From Planctomycetota bacterium (GTDB lineage: Bacteria; Planctomycetota; UBA11346), in the NCBI GenBank assembly GCA_013816485.1, contig JACDEI010000007.1, positions 1 through 64,000 on the forward strand: DNA of 64,000 bases, written 5' to 3'. This document shows positions 39,801-49,991 of this stretch, piece after piece. Made by a program: the position numbers and the translations under genes. How positions within the stretch are numbered: position 1 is the first letter of the stretch; each line of letters starts with the position of its first letter. A model generated the notes under the pieces. The model was not told the origin of the DNA and did no database searches. It saw only the letters and a list, made by a program, of their open reading frames with translations.

Positions 39801-41589
39801 TGGCTCCAGATGCTGATGCACGCACCTGAATGCGCACCTCCGTCTCACGAGAACTGGCAGCGCCATCGTTCGCGCGGTAGGAGAAACGGTCGAAGCCGAT
39901 GAAACCGGGAGTCGGTGTGTAGGTGAATGCGCCAGTCGCACTCAATGACACCGTACCGTGACGGGCTTGGCTCGCGATGATGGCGCTCAAGGCGTCGCCA
40001 TCCGGATCCGCATCATTCGCGAGAACACCAGAGCCACCGACCGTCAGGCTGCCACCCGAGGAGACCACATAGGTATCGGTGACTGCACTGGGGATGGCGT
40101 TAACCACCATGAAGGTGGCGCTGGCGAAACTGCCTGACCCTGCCAGACGCACATTGGCGGAGTCGACCAGTTCCACATCAAGGCGATGGCTCTGACGCGT
40201 CAGACCAGTAAGCGGGATCAGGCCATCGCCGTTATCCTCGGTCCATGCTCCACCATCCAGGCTCCACCGCACCTTGGAGCCGCTCGGCCACGGACCCCAC
40301 CGGTCATAACCCGCCACCAACGACGCTCCGGTCCAGTGCCCACTTCCCTGCCACGGTTTGCGGATGGCGACCGTGGGAGCTCCATATGGCCAGGAGTATC
40401 CTGATGTGCGCACACTGTTGAGGTGCACGTGGGATGAGACCGGAAGGTTCGGTTCGTTCTCCTGATTGAAATCCAACCACACTGGCATCGCCGTGCTCGC
40501 CTCCCCTCCCTGACGGACGGCCTGCATACGGGCAATCTCCGCCGCCGGGATCGGCACTTCGATGATGATACTCGTCGCGCCCTCCGGCCAGGTTTCCAGC
40601 AGAGGCAACAAGGACGTGACGTGGACCGCGCGATTGCCGAGCCAGGTCGTCATCTCTGGATACCGCCATACCGCCGGCTGAGGATTGCTCAGTTGCACAT
40701 ACAACGGCGCGGTTCCGCCTTCCGGCACCACCAGGGTCCCGCCATTACCGAGTCCGACGATCTTCGCATCCATCAGTGGCAGGGGCAGCGCCGTCGCATC
40801 GGTAGCCGTGAGTGCCGGCATGCGGAAGGCCTTGGTGGCGTAGTTTGCCCGACCCGCACCGTCGGTAAAGAACACCACCACCCGCGCATCGAATTCCTGA
40901 TCACGCTGGAAGGGACGCAGGTGACAGCGGGATACTAGGCCGCTATCGCCGAAAGGCGGAGTCAGCGTGTTCCACCGGAAACGACCGAGCACCGATTCGC
41001 CGAGGTGTGCGATCATCTGGATGGGGGCAGCGGTGGTGAAGCCGCGGTCTACTCCGCCTGGAGTCCTGTCGTCAGCCATCGTCGCATCCCCGCTGAGATA
41101 GTAATCTCCCTCCTGCCCGAGCGATGGGGTCCAGCCAAATGACGAGAAGGACAATGTCGGCAGCAGGCGATCACCGTTCGGTGCCGGATTCGCGTTCTCG
41201 CTGATGAGCGTGAAGGTCGCGAAGTTGAAATCCGCTCCGTACGGTTCGCCAGCCTGATTGTGCGGATGCACGTGCACGCTGAGCTGGTTCTCGCCATCGT
41301 AGAACCTCCGCGTGTCGACCTGGGTCGTGCGGCTCCACACCGGCGTGTCGGGGGCATGGCCGGGTTCGTTGAACGGCAAGAGTATCATGTTGCCGTACGC
41401 CGCGGTGTGCATGGCGATGCCATTGGTCACCGTCACGGTGATGTTCACCTTGCCGCTGACGGTCTGCCCTTGGCTGACTGGTTGACCGTTGGCTGTCACA
41501 GCGAAGGCGATGCTCGGGTCAGCCCCCTCAGCTATGGCTGCGATCCCGGCGAGCAGGCAGATGGCGGTGAGGTACAGGATACGGGGCAT
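36874..41589 (-). CDS. giant exported protein: cadherin-like/VCBS-type repeats, PQQ-like propeller, two PA14 domains, C-terminal DUF1349-like region
   Basis: signal peptide MPRILYLTAICLLAGIAAIAEG; GVLANDADPDGDALSA...GAFTYTPTPGFIGFDRFSYRANDG; two PA14 copies FFDYTTALSVIPDLSGR/FFDFTTALSVIPDLTGR. Confidence 0.85.
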   Translation of the reverse strand: MPRILYLTAICLLAGIAAIAEGADPSIAFAVTANGQPVSQGQTVSGKVNITVTVTNGIAMHTAAYGNMILLPFNEPGHAPDTPVWSRTTQVDTRRFYDGENQLSVHVHPHNQAGEPYGADFNFATFTLISENANPAPNGDRLLPTLSFSSFGWTPSLGQEGDYYLSGDATMADDRTPGGVDRGFTTAAPIQMIAHLGESVLGRFRWNTLTPPFGDSGLVSRCHLRPFQRDQEFDARVVVFFTDGAGRANYATKAFRMPALTATDATALPLPLMDAKIVGLGNGGTLVVPEGGTAPLYVQLSNPQPAVWRYPEMTTWLGNRAVHVTSLLPLLETWPEGATSIIIEVPIPAAEIARMQAVRQGGEASTAMPVWLDFNQENEPNLPVSSHVHLNSVRTSGYSWPYGAPTVAIRKPWQGSGHWTGASLVAGYDRWGPWPSGSKVRWSLDGGAWTEDNGDGLIPLTGLTRQSHRLDVELVDSANVRLAGSGSFASATFMVVNAIPSAVTDTYVVSSGGSLTVGGSGVLANDADPDGDALSAIIASQARHGTVSLSATGAFTYTPTPGFIGFDRFSYRANDGAASSRETEVRIQVRASASGARLIGDWPMIGRDPQHTGHFPGFVGEVAPTLAWTASYSAGSSSVNRMRGAAVVGNRLVAAIDYYAYGQMLVSGFDTATGQRIWERGFEAGDATIPTIDQSTVFVANNTYSNGNRLQAMDLSTGAQRWTSSAQVTTGWPPTVANGMVWSGGSNRLYGYDAASGTQRFTYTALPTFDDWSPTYGNGVLFTWMQGTIRRHDATTGALQQQRQLVQTQSANGWMRTVPVLSGNKLVLRDDRRLIVCDANDLSVSWQAVPPLGNWKLTPVIHDGVVYAPRHMGMDVFDLASGRRLASIALPYAPLYGPIVTDDAVIVGCADSSYSKATCFLDRATLGIRFPLSQVGPLALAGNALYIADGDSNIQSPSIRKFAFTQVPTNSPPAAIGDVFTTSEDTALTITTASLLANDSDADGNPLTVRVTNQPANGTLTSISGGYRYMPSLDWYGTDSFTYVANDGQVDSQSATVTITVTAVDDPPAAFKPGLLAQFFDYTTALSVIPDLSGRTADVTRTDTQIAYTSVSTAWSGLPTTMADTFASRHTGWLKIDTAGSYTLFISSDDGSRVYLDGALLINNDGLHGMQERSATVTLNAGYHHLRVEFFESGGGAGLEFRWSGPGIAKQIVPASALWQEDSVAPPYVAGLLAEFFDFTTALSVIPDLTGRVPEASRTDAQIAYASVSTAWSGLPTTMVDTFASRHSGWLKIDTAGSYTLFISSDDGSRVFLDGAMVIDNDGLHGMQERSATLTLAAGYHPLRVEFFENGGGAGLQFSWSGPGIAKQLVPTSALWRLPAAVAGLPAPWTSTDIGAVGLAGSVTGDGDDFTLLGGGADIWGNADAFQFVHRPLTTDGELIARVVSLGNTNAWAKAGVMVRASTAAGSVHGMMVLTPANGASFQYRSATGGTSGSAAVAGRAAPGWVRIVRSGSTLSGWVSDDGIAWTQVGTTISVPLGTTPVIGLAVTAHDNAVRTTAVFEQVVFVPAAGG

Positions 41590-41882
41590 GGGACCTCCAA
41601 CTGGACGTTGATAGTAAATCTTCGCATCGAAGCTCAGGTGACCTATCAGGCCAAGCTGGCCATTTCCGGGGGGGTCTCGTACTGCTGCACGTTGACGGCG
41701 CAAGGATCCACCTGCTGAGATGTCAAATCCCGGCCATTACTCAGCATTGGGAATTCGAGCGACCCCTGAATTCATCTCATCTTCACCCGAATATGCAGCC
41801 GGCCGGGTGATTGTCACACTTTCCCTGGCAGGTTATCGCTCCAGGGCTGGCACCGCCCCCCATCAGGCGAATGCTGCGCACC

Positions 41883-43157
41883 ATGAAACCATTGCACACG
41901 CTGGTCATTGGGGCCCTACTGACGGTTTTTTCCCATAGCTACGCTGCCGATTCGTGGCCGCAGATGCGCGGCCCGACCGCGCTCGGTGTCAGTGCTGCCA
42001 AAGGCCTGCCGCTGACCTGGAGCGAGACCGAACACGTCGCGTGGAAGACTGCGATCGCCGGAGAAGGCTGGTCGTCGCCGGTGGTCGGTGATGGCGCGGT
42101 GTACGTCACCAGTGCGCTTGATGACGGTCGTTCGTTGCATGCCTACCGCATCGATCTGGCGAGTGGCAAGATCGTGTGGGATGTGACGGTGTTCACCAAC
42201 GAGGTGGTGCCGGTCAAACACGCGCGCAATTCGCACGCTTCGCCGACGCCGGTGCTGGCGGGTGATCGGCTGTATGTGCACTTCGGCACCATGGGCACGG
42301 CGTGCTTGGCGGTGAAGGACGGCAAGACCCTGTGGGCCAATCGTGAACTGAAGGTCGATCACGCGGTCGGCGCAGGCGGATCGCCGGTGCTCTATCGCGA
42401 CAAGCTGTTGTTGAGCTGTGATGGCGTCGATGCGCAGTACGGCGTCGCGCTTGATGCCAAGACCGGCAAGATCGCGTGGAAGAAAGACCGCTCCGCCATC
42501 GAACGCTTGGCCAAGGTCAAAGATGAGAGCCGGAAATGTTTCAGCACACCGTTGGTGGTGACTGTTGGCGGTGTCAGCGGCGGAGTCAGCGGCGGTGTCG
42601 ATCAGGCGATCGTCAACGGTGCCGAACGCCTCTACGCGCAGGATCCACTCACCGGCGAGGATCTGTGGCACGTGGATTTCACCGGCTATTCCAACGCCAC
42701 CATGGCGGTGAGCGACGGCAAGATGTTGGTGTTCAACACCGCCTTCAACACCTCCTCGCTGTGGGGCGTGCGTCTGGACGGTGCCAAGGGCGACGTCACC
42801 GCCAGCCATGTGGTCTGGAAGGTGAAGTTCCCCTCGCTCTCGCAGTCGTCACCGATCCTGCTTGATGGGCGCGTCTACGTGGTCAATGACAGCGGCATCC
42901 TGCTGTGCCTCGACCTCGCCACCGGCAAAGAGATATATAAGGAACGCCTCGGCGCCGACTTCGCTGCGTCACCAGTGCTGGCCGACGGCCGGATGTATTT
43001 CTTTGACGCGCGCGGCAAGGCCACCGTGGTCGAGCCGGGAGCGACCTTCAAGATCCTCGCCACCAACACGCTCGCCGACGGCTGCATGGCCAGTCCGGCG
43101 GTGGTGGGCAAAGCACTGATCGTGCGCACCAAGACCAGCCTCTACCGCATCGAGTGA
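41883..43157 (+). CDS. exported PQQ-binding-like beta-propeller protein
   Basis: WPQMRGPTALGVSAAKGLPLTWSETEHVAWKTAIAGEGWSSPVVGDGAVYVTS and following blades. Confidence 0.9.
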   Translation: MKPLHTLVIGALLTVFSHSYAADSWPQMRGPTALGVSAAKGLPLTWSETEHVAWKTAIAGEGWSSPVVGDGAVYVTSALDDGRSLHAYRIDLASGKIVWDVTVFTNEVVPVKHARNSHASPTPVLAGDRLYVHFGTMGTACLAVKDGKTLWANRELKVDHAVGAGGSPVLYRDKLLLSCDGVDAQYGVALDAKTGKIAWKKDRSAIERLAKVKDESRKCFSTPLVVTVGGVSGGVSGGVDQAIVNGAERLYAQDPLTGEDLWHVDFTGYSNATMAVSDGKMLVFNTAFNTSSLWGVRLDGAKGDVTASHVVWKVKFPSLSQSSPILLDGRVYVVNDSGILLCLDLATGKEIYKERLGADFAASPVLADGRMYFFDARGKATVVEPGATFKILATNTLADGCMASPAVVGKALIVRTKTSLYRIE

Positions 43158-43172
43158 CTCCCGACGCGCCCG

Positions 43173-44129
43173 ATGTCGGCGCCGCATCCGATGTCTGATG
43201 TCCGGCGTCCGGTGTCGGACGCGCACCTCACCCGACGACACCTGCTGCTGGCAGCGGCGAGCGTGGCGATGCTGCCCAGCTGCCAGGATCGGACTCCGGA
43301 GCGCACGAGCATGATCATCGACACCCACGTCCATTGTTTCGCTGCGCCGGATGACGCACGTTTCCCGGCGCATCAGCGGGCACCATACCGGCCGACGACG
43401 GCGGCAACGCCGGAACACTTGCTGGCGTGCATGGATGGGGCTGGTGTCGCGCGCGCGATCATCGTCCATCCGGAGCCCTACCAGGATGATTATCGCTACC
43501 TGGAGCACTGCCTGACGATTGGCGCCGGGCGCTTCGCGGGCACCTGCCTGTTCTTTGCTGAGGATCCTGATGCAGCAACGAAACTCGCCGCGCTGGCGAA
43601 ACGCGCACCGCTGATCGCCGCACGCGTACACGCCTACGCCCCTGGACGGCTTCCGCCCTTCGGCAAACCGGAGCTGCGGGCGTTGTGGCGCGCGGCGGCC
43701 GATGCCGGGCTGGCGATGCAGCTCCACTTCGAACCACGTTGGGCTCCGGGGTTCACGCCGCTGATCGATGAATTCCGTTCGACCACGGTGATCATCGACC
43801 ACCTGGGACGACCACTGCAAGGCACTGAAGAAGAACACCAGGTGGTGGTGCGCTGGGCCGACAAACCCAACACCATCGTCAAGCTGTCCGCCCTCAGCGA
43901 AGTGACCCAGTACCCGCACCGCGATCTAACGCCGGCGATCCGCGCCCTGACCGGGGCCTATGGTGCTGGACGGATGATGTGGGGCGGCGCGTTCAGTGCG
44001 GCCTCGACGCCGGCAAGCTGCGTAGCGGATCAGGAACGCGCACGACGCCACCTCGTCCACCTGACGCACGCTGACCAAGAGCTGATCATGGGCGGCACGG
44101 CAACGCGGGTGTTCGGCTTCAGCACATGA
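43173..44129 (+). CDS. amidohydrolase family protein with lipoprotein-like signal; start uncertain
   Basis: MIIDTHVHCFAAPDD; VIIDHLGRPL; lipobox-like AAASVAMLPSC; predicted N-terminus overlaps the heptad array, so the true start may be the GTG at 43212. Confidence 0.83.
   Translation: MSAPHPMSDVRRPVSDAHLTRRHLLLAAASVAMLPSCQDRTPERTSMIIDTHVHCFAAPDDARFPAHQRAPYRPTTAATPEHLLACMDGAGVARAIIVHPEPYQDDYRYLEHCLTIGAGRFAGTCLFFAEDPDAATKLAALAKRAPLIAARVHAYAPGRLPPFGKPELRALWRAAADAGLAMQLHFEPRWAPGFTPLIDEFRSTTVIIDHLGRPLQGTEEEHQVVVRWADKPNTIVKLSALSEVTQYPHRDLTPAIRALTGAYGAGRMMWGGAFSAASTPASCVADQERARRHLVHLTHADQELIMGGTATRVFGFST
43187..43221. repeat. heptad array TCCGATG TCTGATG TCCGGCG TCCGGTG TCGGACG
   Basis: direct reading; degenerate 7-bp period 30 bp after the stop codon of the PQQ-propeller gene. 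Confidence 0.78.
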
Positions 44130-44812
44130 CGCCGACGCTGCCGGCTGCGCTCCTGCTGGTCATCTGCCTTGTGCTGGGGATGTCCGGCTGCGGTGAGCGT
44201 CAGGAGGCCAGCGCACCAACTGCCCCACGGCCACCAACGCTGCCACCACCCGGTTCACCGATCACCTTCGGCAACCTCTGCGCCGCCTGCCACGGTCTGC
44301 GCGGCGAAGGCAACCGCGAGTTGCGCACGCCCTCGATCGCCGGCCTGCCGGCGTGGTACGTCAGCGAACAGTTCGACAAATTCCGCCGCAATCTGCGCGG
44401 CAGCGATCCCGCGGATCCTGACGGACAACGCATGCACGCGATCGCACGCCTGCTCGACGAGACCCAGATCGCGACCCTCGCCAGCACCGTCGCGGCGATG
44501 GAGCGCCAGCCCACTCGCAACACCCTCGGCGGCGATGCTGGTCGTGGACGGGAACTGTTCGAGGAACGCTGCATGCCCTGCCACCGCTACAACGGCAGTG
44601 GCGAACTGGCGTTCAAGGCCGCGCCGCTGACCGGCCTGCAGGACTGGTACCAGGTGGCGCAGTTGCAGAAGTATCGCGCCGGCATCCGTGGCGGCTCCGC
44701 CAGCGACGAGGACGGCAGCAAGATGCACCTGATCACCAGCGATCTGAGCGACAGCGAATTCCGCGACGTGGTCGCACACATCGCCGTGCTCGCGGAGCGC
44801 TACCGCGAGTGA
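44126..44812 (+). CDS. diheme cytochrome c (two CxxCH), lipoprotein-like signal
   Basis: NLCAACHG and ERCMPCHR; 4-nt overlap with amidohydrolase gene. Confidence 0.9.
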   Translation: MTPTLPAALLLVICLVLGMSGCGERQEASAPTAPRPPTLPPPGSPITFGNLCAACHGLRGEGNRELRTPSIAGLPAWYVSEQFDKFRRNLRGSDPADPDGQRMHAIARLLDETQIATLASTVAAMERQPTRNTLGGDAGRGRELFEERCMPCHRYNGSGELAFKAAPLTGLQDWYQVAQLQKYRAGIRGGSASDEDGSKMHLITSDLSDSEFRDVVAHIAVLAERYRE

Positions 44813-44844
44813 GCGAGCGGTGCTCGCCGGTGCTCTTCCCTCTA

Positions 44845-45011
44845 AGAAGCTGTCCGGAAAGGCACGACCGACATGGAGGACCGGAGGACCGGAGGACCAG
44901 AGGAACACAGCGCGGCGGAACCTCGGCGGTTCATCGACACTTCGTTTCTCGCTTCTCTCCGGTTCTTCGGTCCTCCATGTGAATTTCGGTCTTTTCAGAC
45001 AGCTTCTAAGG
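44845..45011. repeat. MITE-like imperfect inverted element with GGAGGACC x3 octamers in the left arm
   Basis: left AGAAGCTGTCCGGAAAGGCACGACCGACATGGAGGACCGGAGGACC; reverse complement of right AGAAGCTGTCTGAAAAGACCGAAATTCACATGGAGGACCGAAGAACCGG. Confidence 0.85.
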
Positions 45012-45737
45012 CTGGCGCGCCTTGAAGATCGGGAACGAGTTGGCCTTCGCACTCGGCGGCAAGGTGATGCTTTCACCGGCGCGCACGAGCTTGCGCACCA
45101 CCGCATACCGTCCGGCAGCGCCCTGCACGTAGAGTGATGTGACTTCGAAGCCGAGGGCGGGGAAATCCAAACCATCCGGTGGATCGCCGACCGCGATGTG
45201 CAGCACGCCGCCGGTGAGCACCTTGATCGTTATCGGCGTCGGTTCCTTGAACGGACGCTGGGTGAAATGCAGGCCCTGGAGCTCGTTCGACACCTCGCTG
45301 ATGAGGTAGTCGCGGTTGTTGAAGATCTGCTTGTTCGGCGCGAGCACCTCGACCGGATCGCCGGTGCTGAAGGTGATCACCGCCGGACCATCGCTAACCG
45401 TGGTGTCGTTGCCGAGCAGATCGGTGGTGCTCGGTTCGAGGTACGGTTTCAGCAGTTCACCGCTCTTGGCCTTTTCGAGGGCGCTCTTGAGCGCCAACGC
45501 ATCATCGAGCTTCCCCGCCTTGGTCGCCTTCTCCATCGCCTTCTGGATGATGGTGATGAGTTTGTTGTTCTCGTCCTGGACCTTCTTGCGGTACTCGCCC
45601 TGCGCCTTGTTCAGCGCCGGCTGCACCTGCGTGAGTTGGTCCTGGACGATCTTCGGCAGTTCCTCGGCACCGATGTTGCCACTCACCGCGAAGCTGACGA
45701 CGCCGAACACCAGGATGCGGATGAGGCAGGACGTCAT
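45006..45737 (-). CDS. exported hypothetical protein
   Basis: signal peptide; coiled-coil-like Lys-rich region followed by beta-rich C-terminus. Confidence 0.7.
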   Translation of the reverse strand: MTSCLIRILVFGVVSFAVSGNIGAEELPKIVQDQLTQVQPALNKAQGEYRKKVQDENNKLITIIQKAMEKATKAGKLDDALALKSALEKAKSGELLKPYLEPSTTDLLGNDTTVSDGPAVITFSTGDPVEVLAPNKQIFNNRDYLISEVSNELQGLHFTQRPFKEPTPITIKVLTGGVLHIAVGDPPDGLDFPALGFEVTSLYVQGAAGRYAVVRKLVRAGESITLPPSAKANSFPIFKARQP

Positions 45738-45850
45738 GCGATACCCCTTGATGATGACCAGGATGTCACTGCGGGCCGCCATGCCAGAATGGGATCCGGC
45801 GTATGGCGGTGGGACGTTGATCCACCGCCGGGGTCGGGAGCACCGGTGGC

Positions 45851-46834
45851 TCAGTTGCCCAGGGTGCGGGCCTGCTCGGCGTAATAGCCGGTCGGGTACT
45901 TCTTGATGAAGGCCTCGACCAGCTTGGCAAACCGCGGGTCCTTGCGCGCTTCGCCTGGGGCCGCAGCAAGCTTCTGATATTCCTTGCCGGCGGCGTAGCC
46001 CGGATCCTTCTTCAACTCGCCCGCGAGCTTCTGGTAGACTTTGGCGTCATCGTGGCCGGCGTAGCTGGTCGCCACGCTTTCGGCCAGTTCGGCTGCGCTG
46101 TAGACGTCGCCGGCATCCTTCTGCTTGGTGATCTCGCCATCGATCTTGGTTTTCCACGTGGCGATGGCTTCCAGCGTCGTGGTGGCCGCGGCGGCAGTGC
46201 CGGCGTCCTTGTCACCGGCAAGCTTCTCCAGCGCCTTCACCCCGGTGCCGACCTTGCCGGTGGCGATGCCGGCTTCGATGCGTGCGACTTTTTCCACGCT
46301 CGCTGGCTTGGCGAAACGCGGTGCCGGGCTGGCGGAAAGGCGCACGTTTTTCAGCGCGTTGGTGATGGTGCTCTCCTGCATATCACCGGGATGACCGTGC
46401 CAAGCGACCTTGCCATCGGGATCGATGACGAACACGTGCGGGATGCCGCTCACGCCGTAGGCATCGCCGATGTCGGCGCCGACACTGATCAGGTACGGGA
46501 TGTCCTTGGCCTTGATGAAGGCTTCGAGCCCGGTGCTGCTGCCGTCGGTATGGCCGACGATCACCAGGCCCTGCTCAGCGTACTTCTGGTGTAGTTCGAT
46601 GAGGTGCGGGATCGACGCCACGCACGGTCCACACCACGTGGCCCAGAAGTCGAGCACCACCACCCGCCCGCGCAGACTGGCGAGGGTGACCGGCGAACTC
46701 ATGGTCGGCGGCAGATTGTGGAACTGCTTGCCGCCGAACTCCGGCGCCGGTGAACCGACCGCCGGCTGCGCCGCGGCGAACACGCCCGCGCACATGACTG
46801 ATAACAGCAGCGTGGTGAAGGAGCGGGGCAGCAT
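45851..46834 (-). CDS. TlpA/ResA-like exported thiol-disulfide oxidoreductase
   Basis: VVVLDFWATWCGPCVASIPHLIELHQKY; VSGIPHVFVIDPDGKVAWHGHPGD. Confidence 0.92.
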   Translation of the reverse strand: MLPRSFTTLLLSVMCAGVFAAAQPAVGSPAPEFGGKQFHNLPPTMSSPVTLASLRGRVVVLDFWATWCGPCVASIPHLIELHQKYAEQGLVIVGHTDGSSTGLEAFIKAKDIPYLISVGADIGDAYGVSGIPHVFVIDPDGKVAWHGHPGDMQESTITNALKNVRLSASPAPRFAKPASVEKVARIEAGIATGKVGTGVKALEKLAGDKDAGTAAAATTTLEAIATWKTKIDGEITKQKDAGDVYSAAELAESVATSYAGHDDAKVYQKLAGELKKDPGYAAGKEYQKLAAAPGEARKDPRFAKLVEAFIKKYPTGYYAEQARTLGN

Positions 46835-46865
46835 GGAACCTCCTGCGACGAGTGGTGGAAACGCA

Positions 46866-46921
46866 AGCGAGTGGAGACGCTAGCGACAAGCGGAGACGCA
46901 AGCGACAAGCGGAGACGCAAG
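46866..46921. repeat. ~19-bp direct repeat GCGACAAGCGGAGACGCAA x2 plus a degenerate copy
   Basis: direct reading. Confidence 0.8.
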
Positions 46922-47037
46922 GCATCGGAGAAGCTAACGGGGTTTGCCCGCGCTGCATCCGCCGGTTGCAGACATTCCACTCTACCGGCCCGGTCGCTGC
47001 CGCAGTCCATCAGGCGACCCGCGAGGGTGCGCTCTGT

Positions 47038-48294
<1,257 letters not shown>

Positions 48295-49950
48295 TCAGGG
48301 AACCGGCGTCGCCGGTGGTGGTGGCGTCACCGGTGCCACCGGTTTCTGCTCCGCCGCCGCGCTGCGCGCGTTTTCGACCATCTGCCGGATGCTCGCTGCC
48401 TGCCCGGACTTCAGCACCAGGTCCATGCTCGCCGGGACCGGATCATCGGTGCCGGTCAGCCAGCTGCGGGTGAAGGCCGCACGACGTTCCTCCGGCAGTA
48501 GGGTGAGGAACGTACGGTCCCAGTCGGCGCGCGTCACCACGCCACCGGAATGCTGCCGGTACCACTCGCGCAGCGCGGCGAACAACGCGTCGTCGCCGAC
48601 TTCGACGCGCAGGGCCTGGTACATCAGCGGACCACGGCAGTAGAGCAGCACGCCGAACTGCATCTCGCTCATGCGGTCGCCAGCAGTGTCGAGCGGCGCG
48701 GATTCCTTGGCGATCGCCATCATCGCCGGCAGACGGGTGCCGATCAGCATCTGCATGGTGTTCTCGGAGCGCAGGCGCTCCATCACGTACCACGTGCTCC
48801 ATTCGGTCAGCGGTTCGTCGAGCCACGGTTCGCGGTGCGTGTCGTTGCCGACCTGATCGTACCACCACGAATGCAGCACCTCGTGGATGGTGGCGTGCAA
48901 CAGGCTGTTCTCTTGATCGGTCAGCGGATCCCTGCCACGCCAGTTGAGTTTGGCGAACAACGGTTCGTGCAGGAAGGTCATGCCGCTGGCTTCCATGCCA
49001 CCGACCTGGAGCGCGAAGGTGGCGAAGACGATGTCATAGCTGCGGCGCGGGTACGCACCGAACATCTCGCTGGCGATGATCAGTGCATCGCGCGCAACGC
49101 TGGCACAGAACGCCGCACGTACCGTGTGTTTGCCGATGTAGGCGACGCGCACCTCCGGACCGCTCGGCGGTGTCAGGCGCATGACCTCCACTGGCTGGTC
49201 GCTGACCCACGCCACCAGGTTGCGGATGCGTGGCGCGAGCACCAGCCAGGTGCCATCCGTCTGACGTGATTCCTGGCCACCGGCGACCAGCGTCCACCCC
49301 GTCGGCAGGGTCAAACGCCAGCGGTAATCGGCGGCGCGCACGAATGACGGATCAGAGAAGGCCACCAGCGCGGGAAAATCCCAGCCGCCACGGTGGATCG
49401 CCGGCTCGGGCAGCCAACTGTACAGGTGGTGTCCGTGCGCGCTGCGCGTCAGCAAACCAGCGCGTCCGCCTTCCTCTGGGATGGTAGTGGTGAACGCCAG
49501 CGTGCAGGTGGTCCATGCTCCGGGAGCCAGGGGCGTGGTCAGCGGCAGCAACACCCCGCGACCATCCGCGACCAGCCGCGGCACGACTGCACGGCCGTCG
49601 ACCGTCGCCGCGTTAATGGTGATGCCGGTGCCGACGTAGGAACGCGCATTGTTGGCATGCAGTACGAAGCCTATTTCGCTCCACGGTTCGGCTCCATCGT
49701 TGTGCAGCGCCACCTGCATGCTGCCCTGCATGCGCCCCTGCGCCGGATCGTAGGTGCTGGTCACCTCAATCGCGGGTTGCACCTGCGCCAGCGGCAGGGC
49801 CTCGGCGGACAGTTCGGCCGCCACCGCGGAACGCAGGTCAGCGACCCACGCCGGCGGTTCGGCGGCGGACACCCGGTGGAGGAACAACAAGACCGCGATG
49901 AGACCCAGGTGCCAGCCTACGCGACGCTGGTTGACGATCGTGCTCATCAC
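48295..49950 (-). CDS. M1-family-like zinc metallopeptidase
   Basis: GGMEASGMTF; HEVLHSWWYDQVGND with downstream WLDEPLTEW. Confidence 0.87.
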   Translation of the reverse strand: MMSTIVNQRRVGWHLGLIAVLLFLHRVSAAEPPAWVADLRSAVAAELSAEALPLAQVQPAIEVTSTYDPAQGRMQGSMQVALHNDGAEPWSEIGFVLHANNARSYVGTGITINAATVDGRAVVPRLVADGRGVLLPLTTPLAPGAWTTCTLAFTTTIPEEGGRAGLLTRSAHGHHLYSWLPEPAIHRGGWDFPALVAFSDPSFVRAADYRWRLTLPTGWTLVAGGQESRQTDGTWLVLAPRIRNLVAWVSDQPVEVMRLTPPSGPEVRVAYIGKHTVRAAFCASVARDALIIASEMFGAYPRRSYDIVFATFALQVGGMEASGMTFLHEPLFAKLNWRGRDPLTDQENSLLHATIHEVLHSWWYDQVGNDTHREPWLDEPLTEWSTWYVMERLRSENTMQMLIGTRLPAMMAIAKESAPLDTAGDRMSEMQFGVLLYCRGPLMYQALRVEVGDDALFAALREWYRQHSGGVVTRADWDRTFLTLLPEERRAAFTRSWLTGTDDPVPASMDLVLKSGQAASIRQMVENARSAAAEQKPVAPVTPPPPATPVP

Positions 49951-49991
49951 GGACTCCCAACGCTAAAGGATACTGCCGATCCGCCTCAGAT

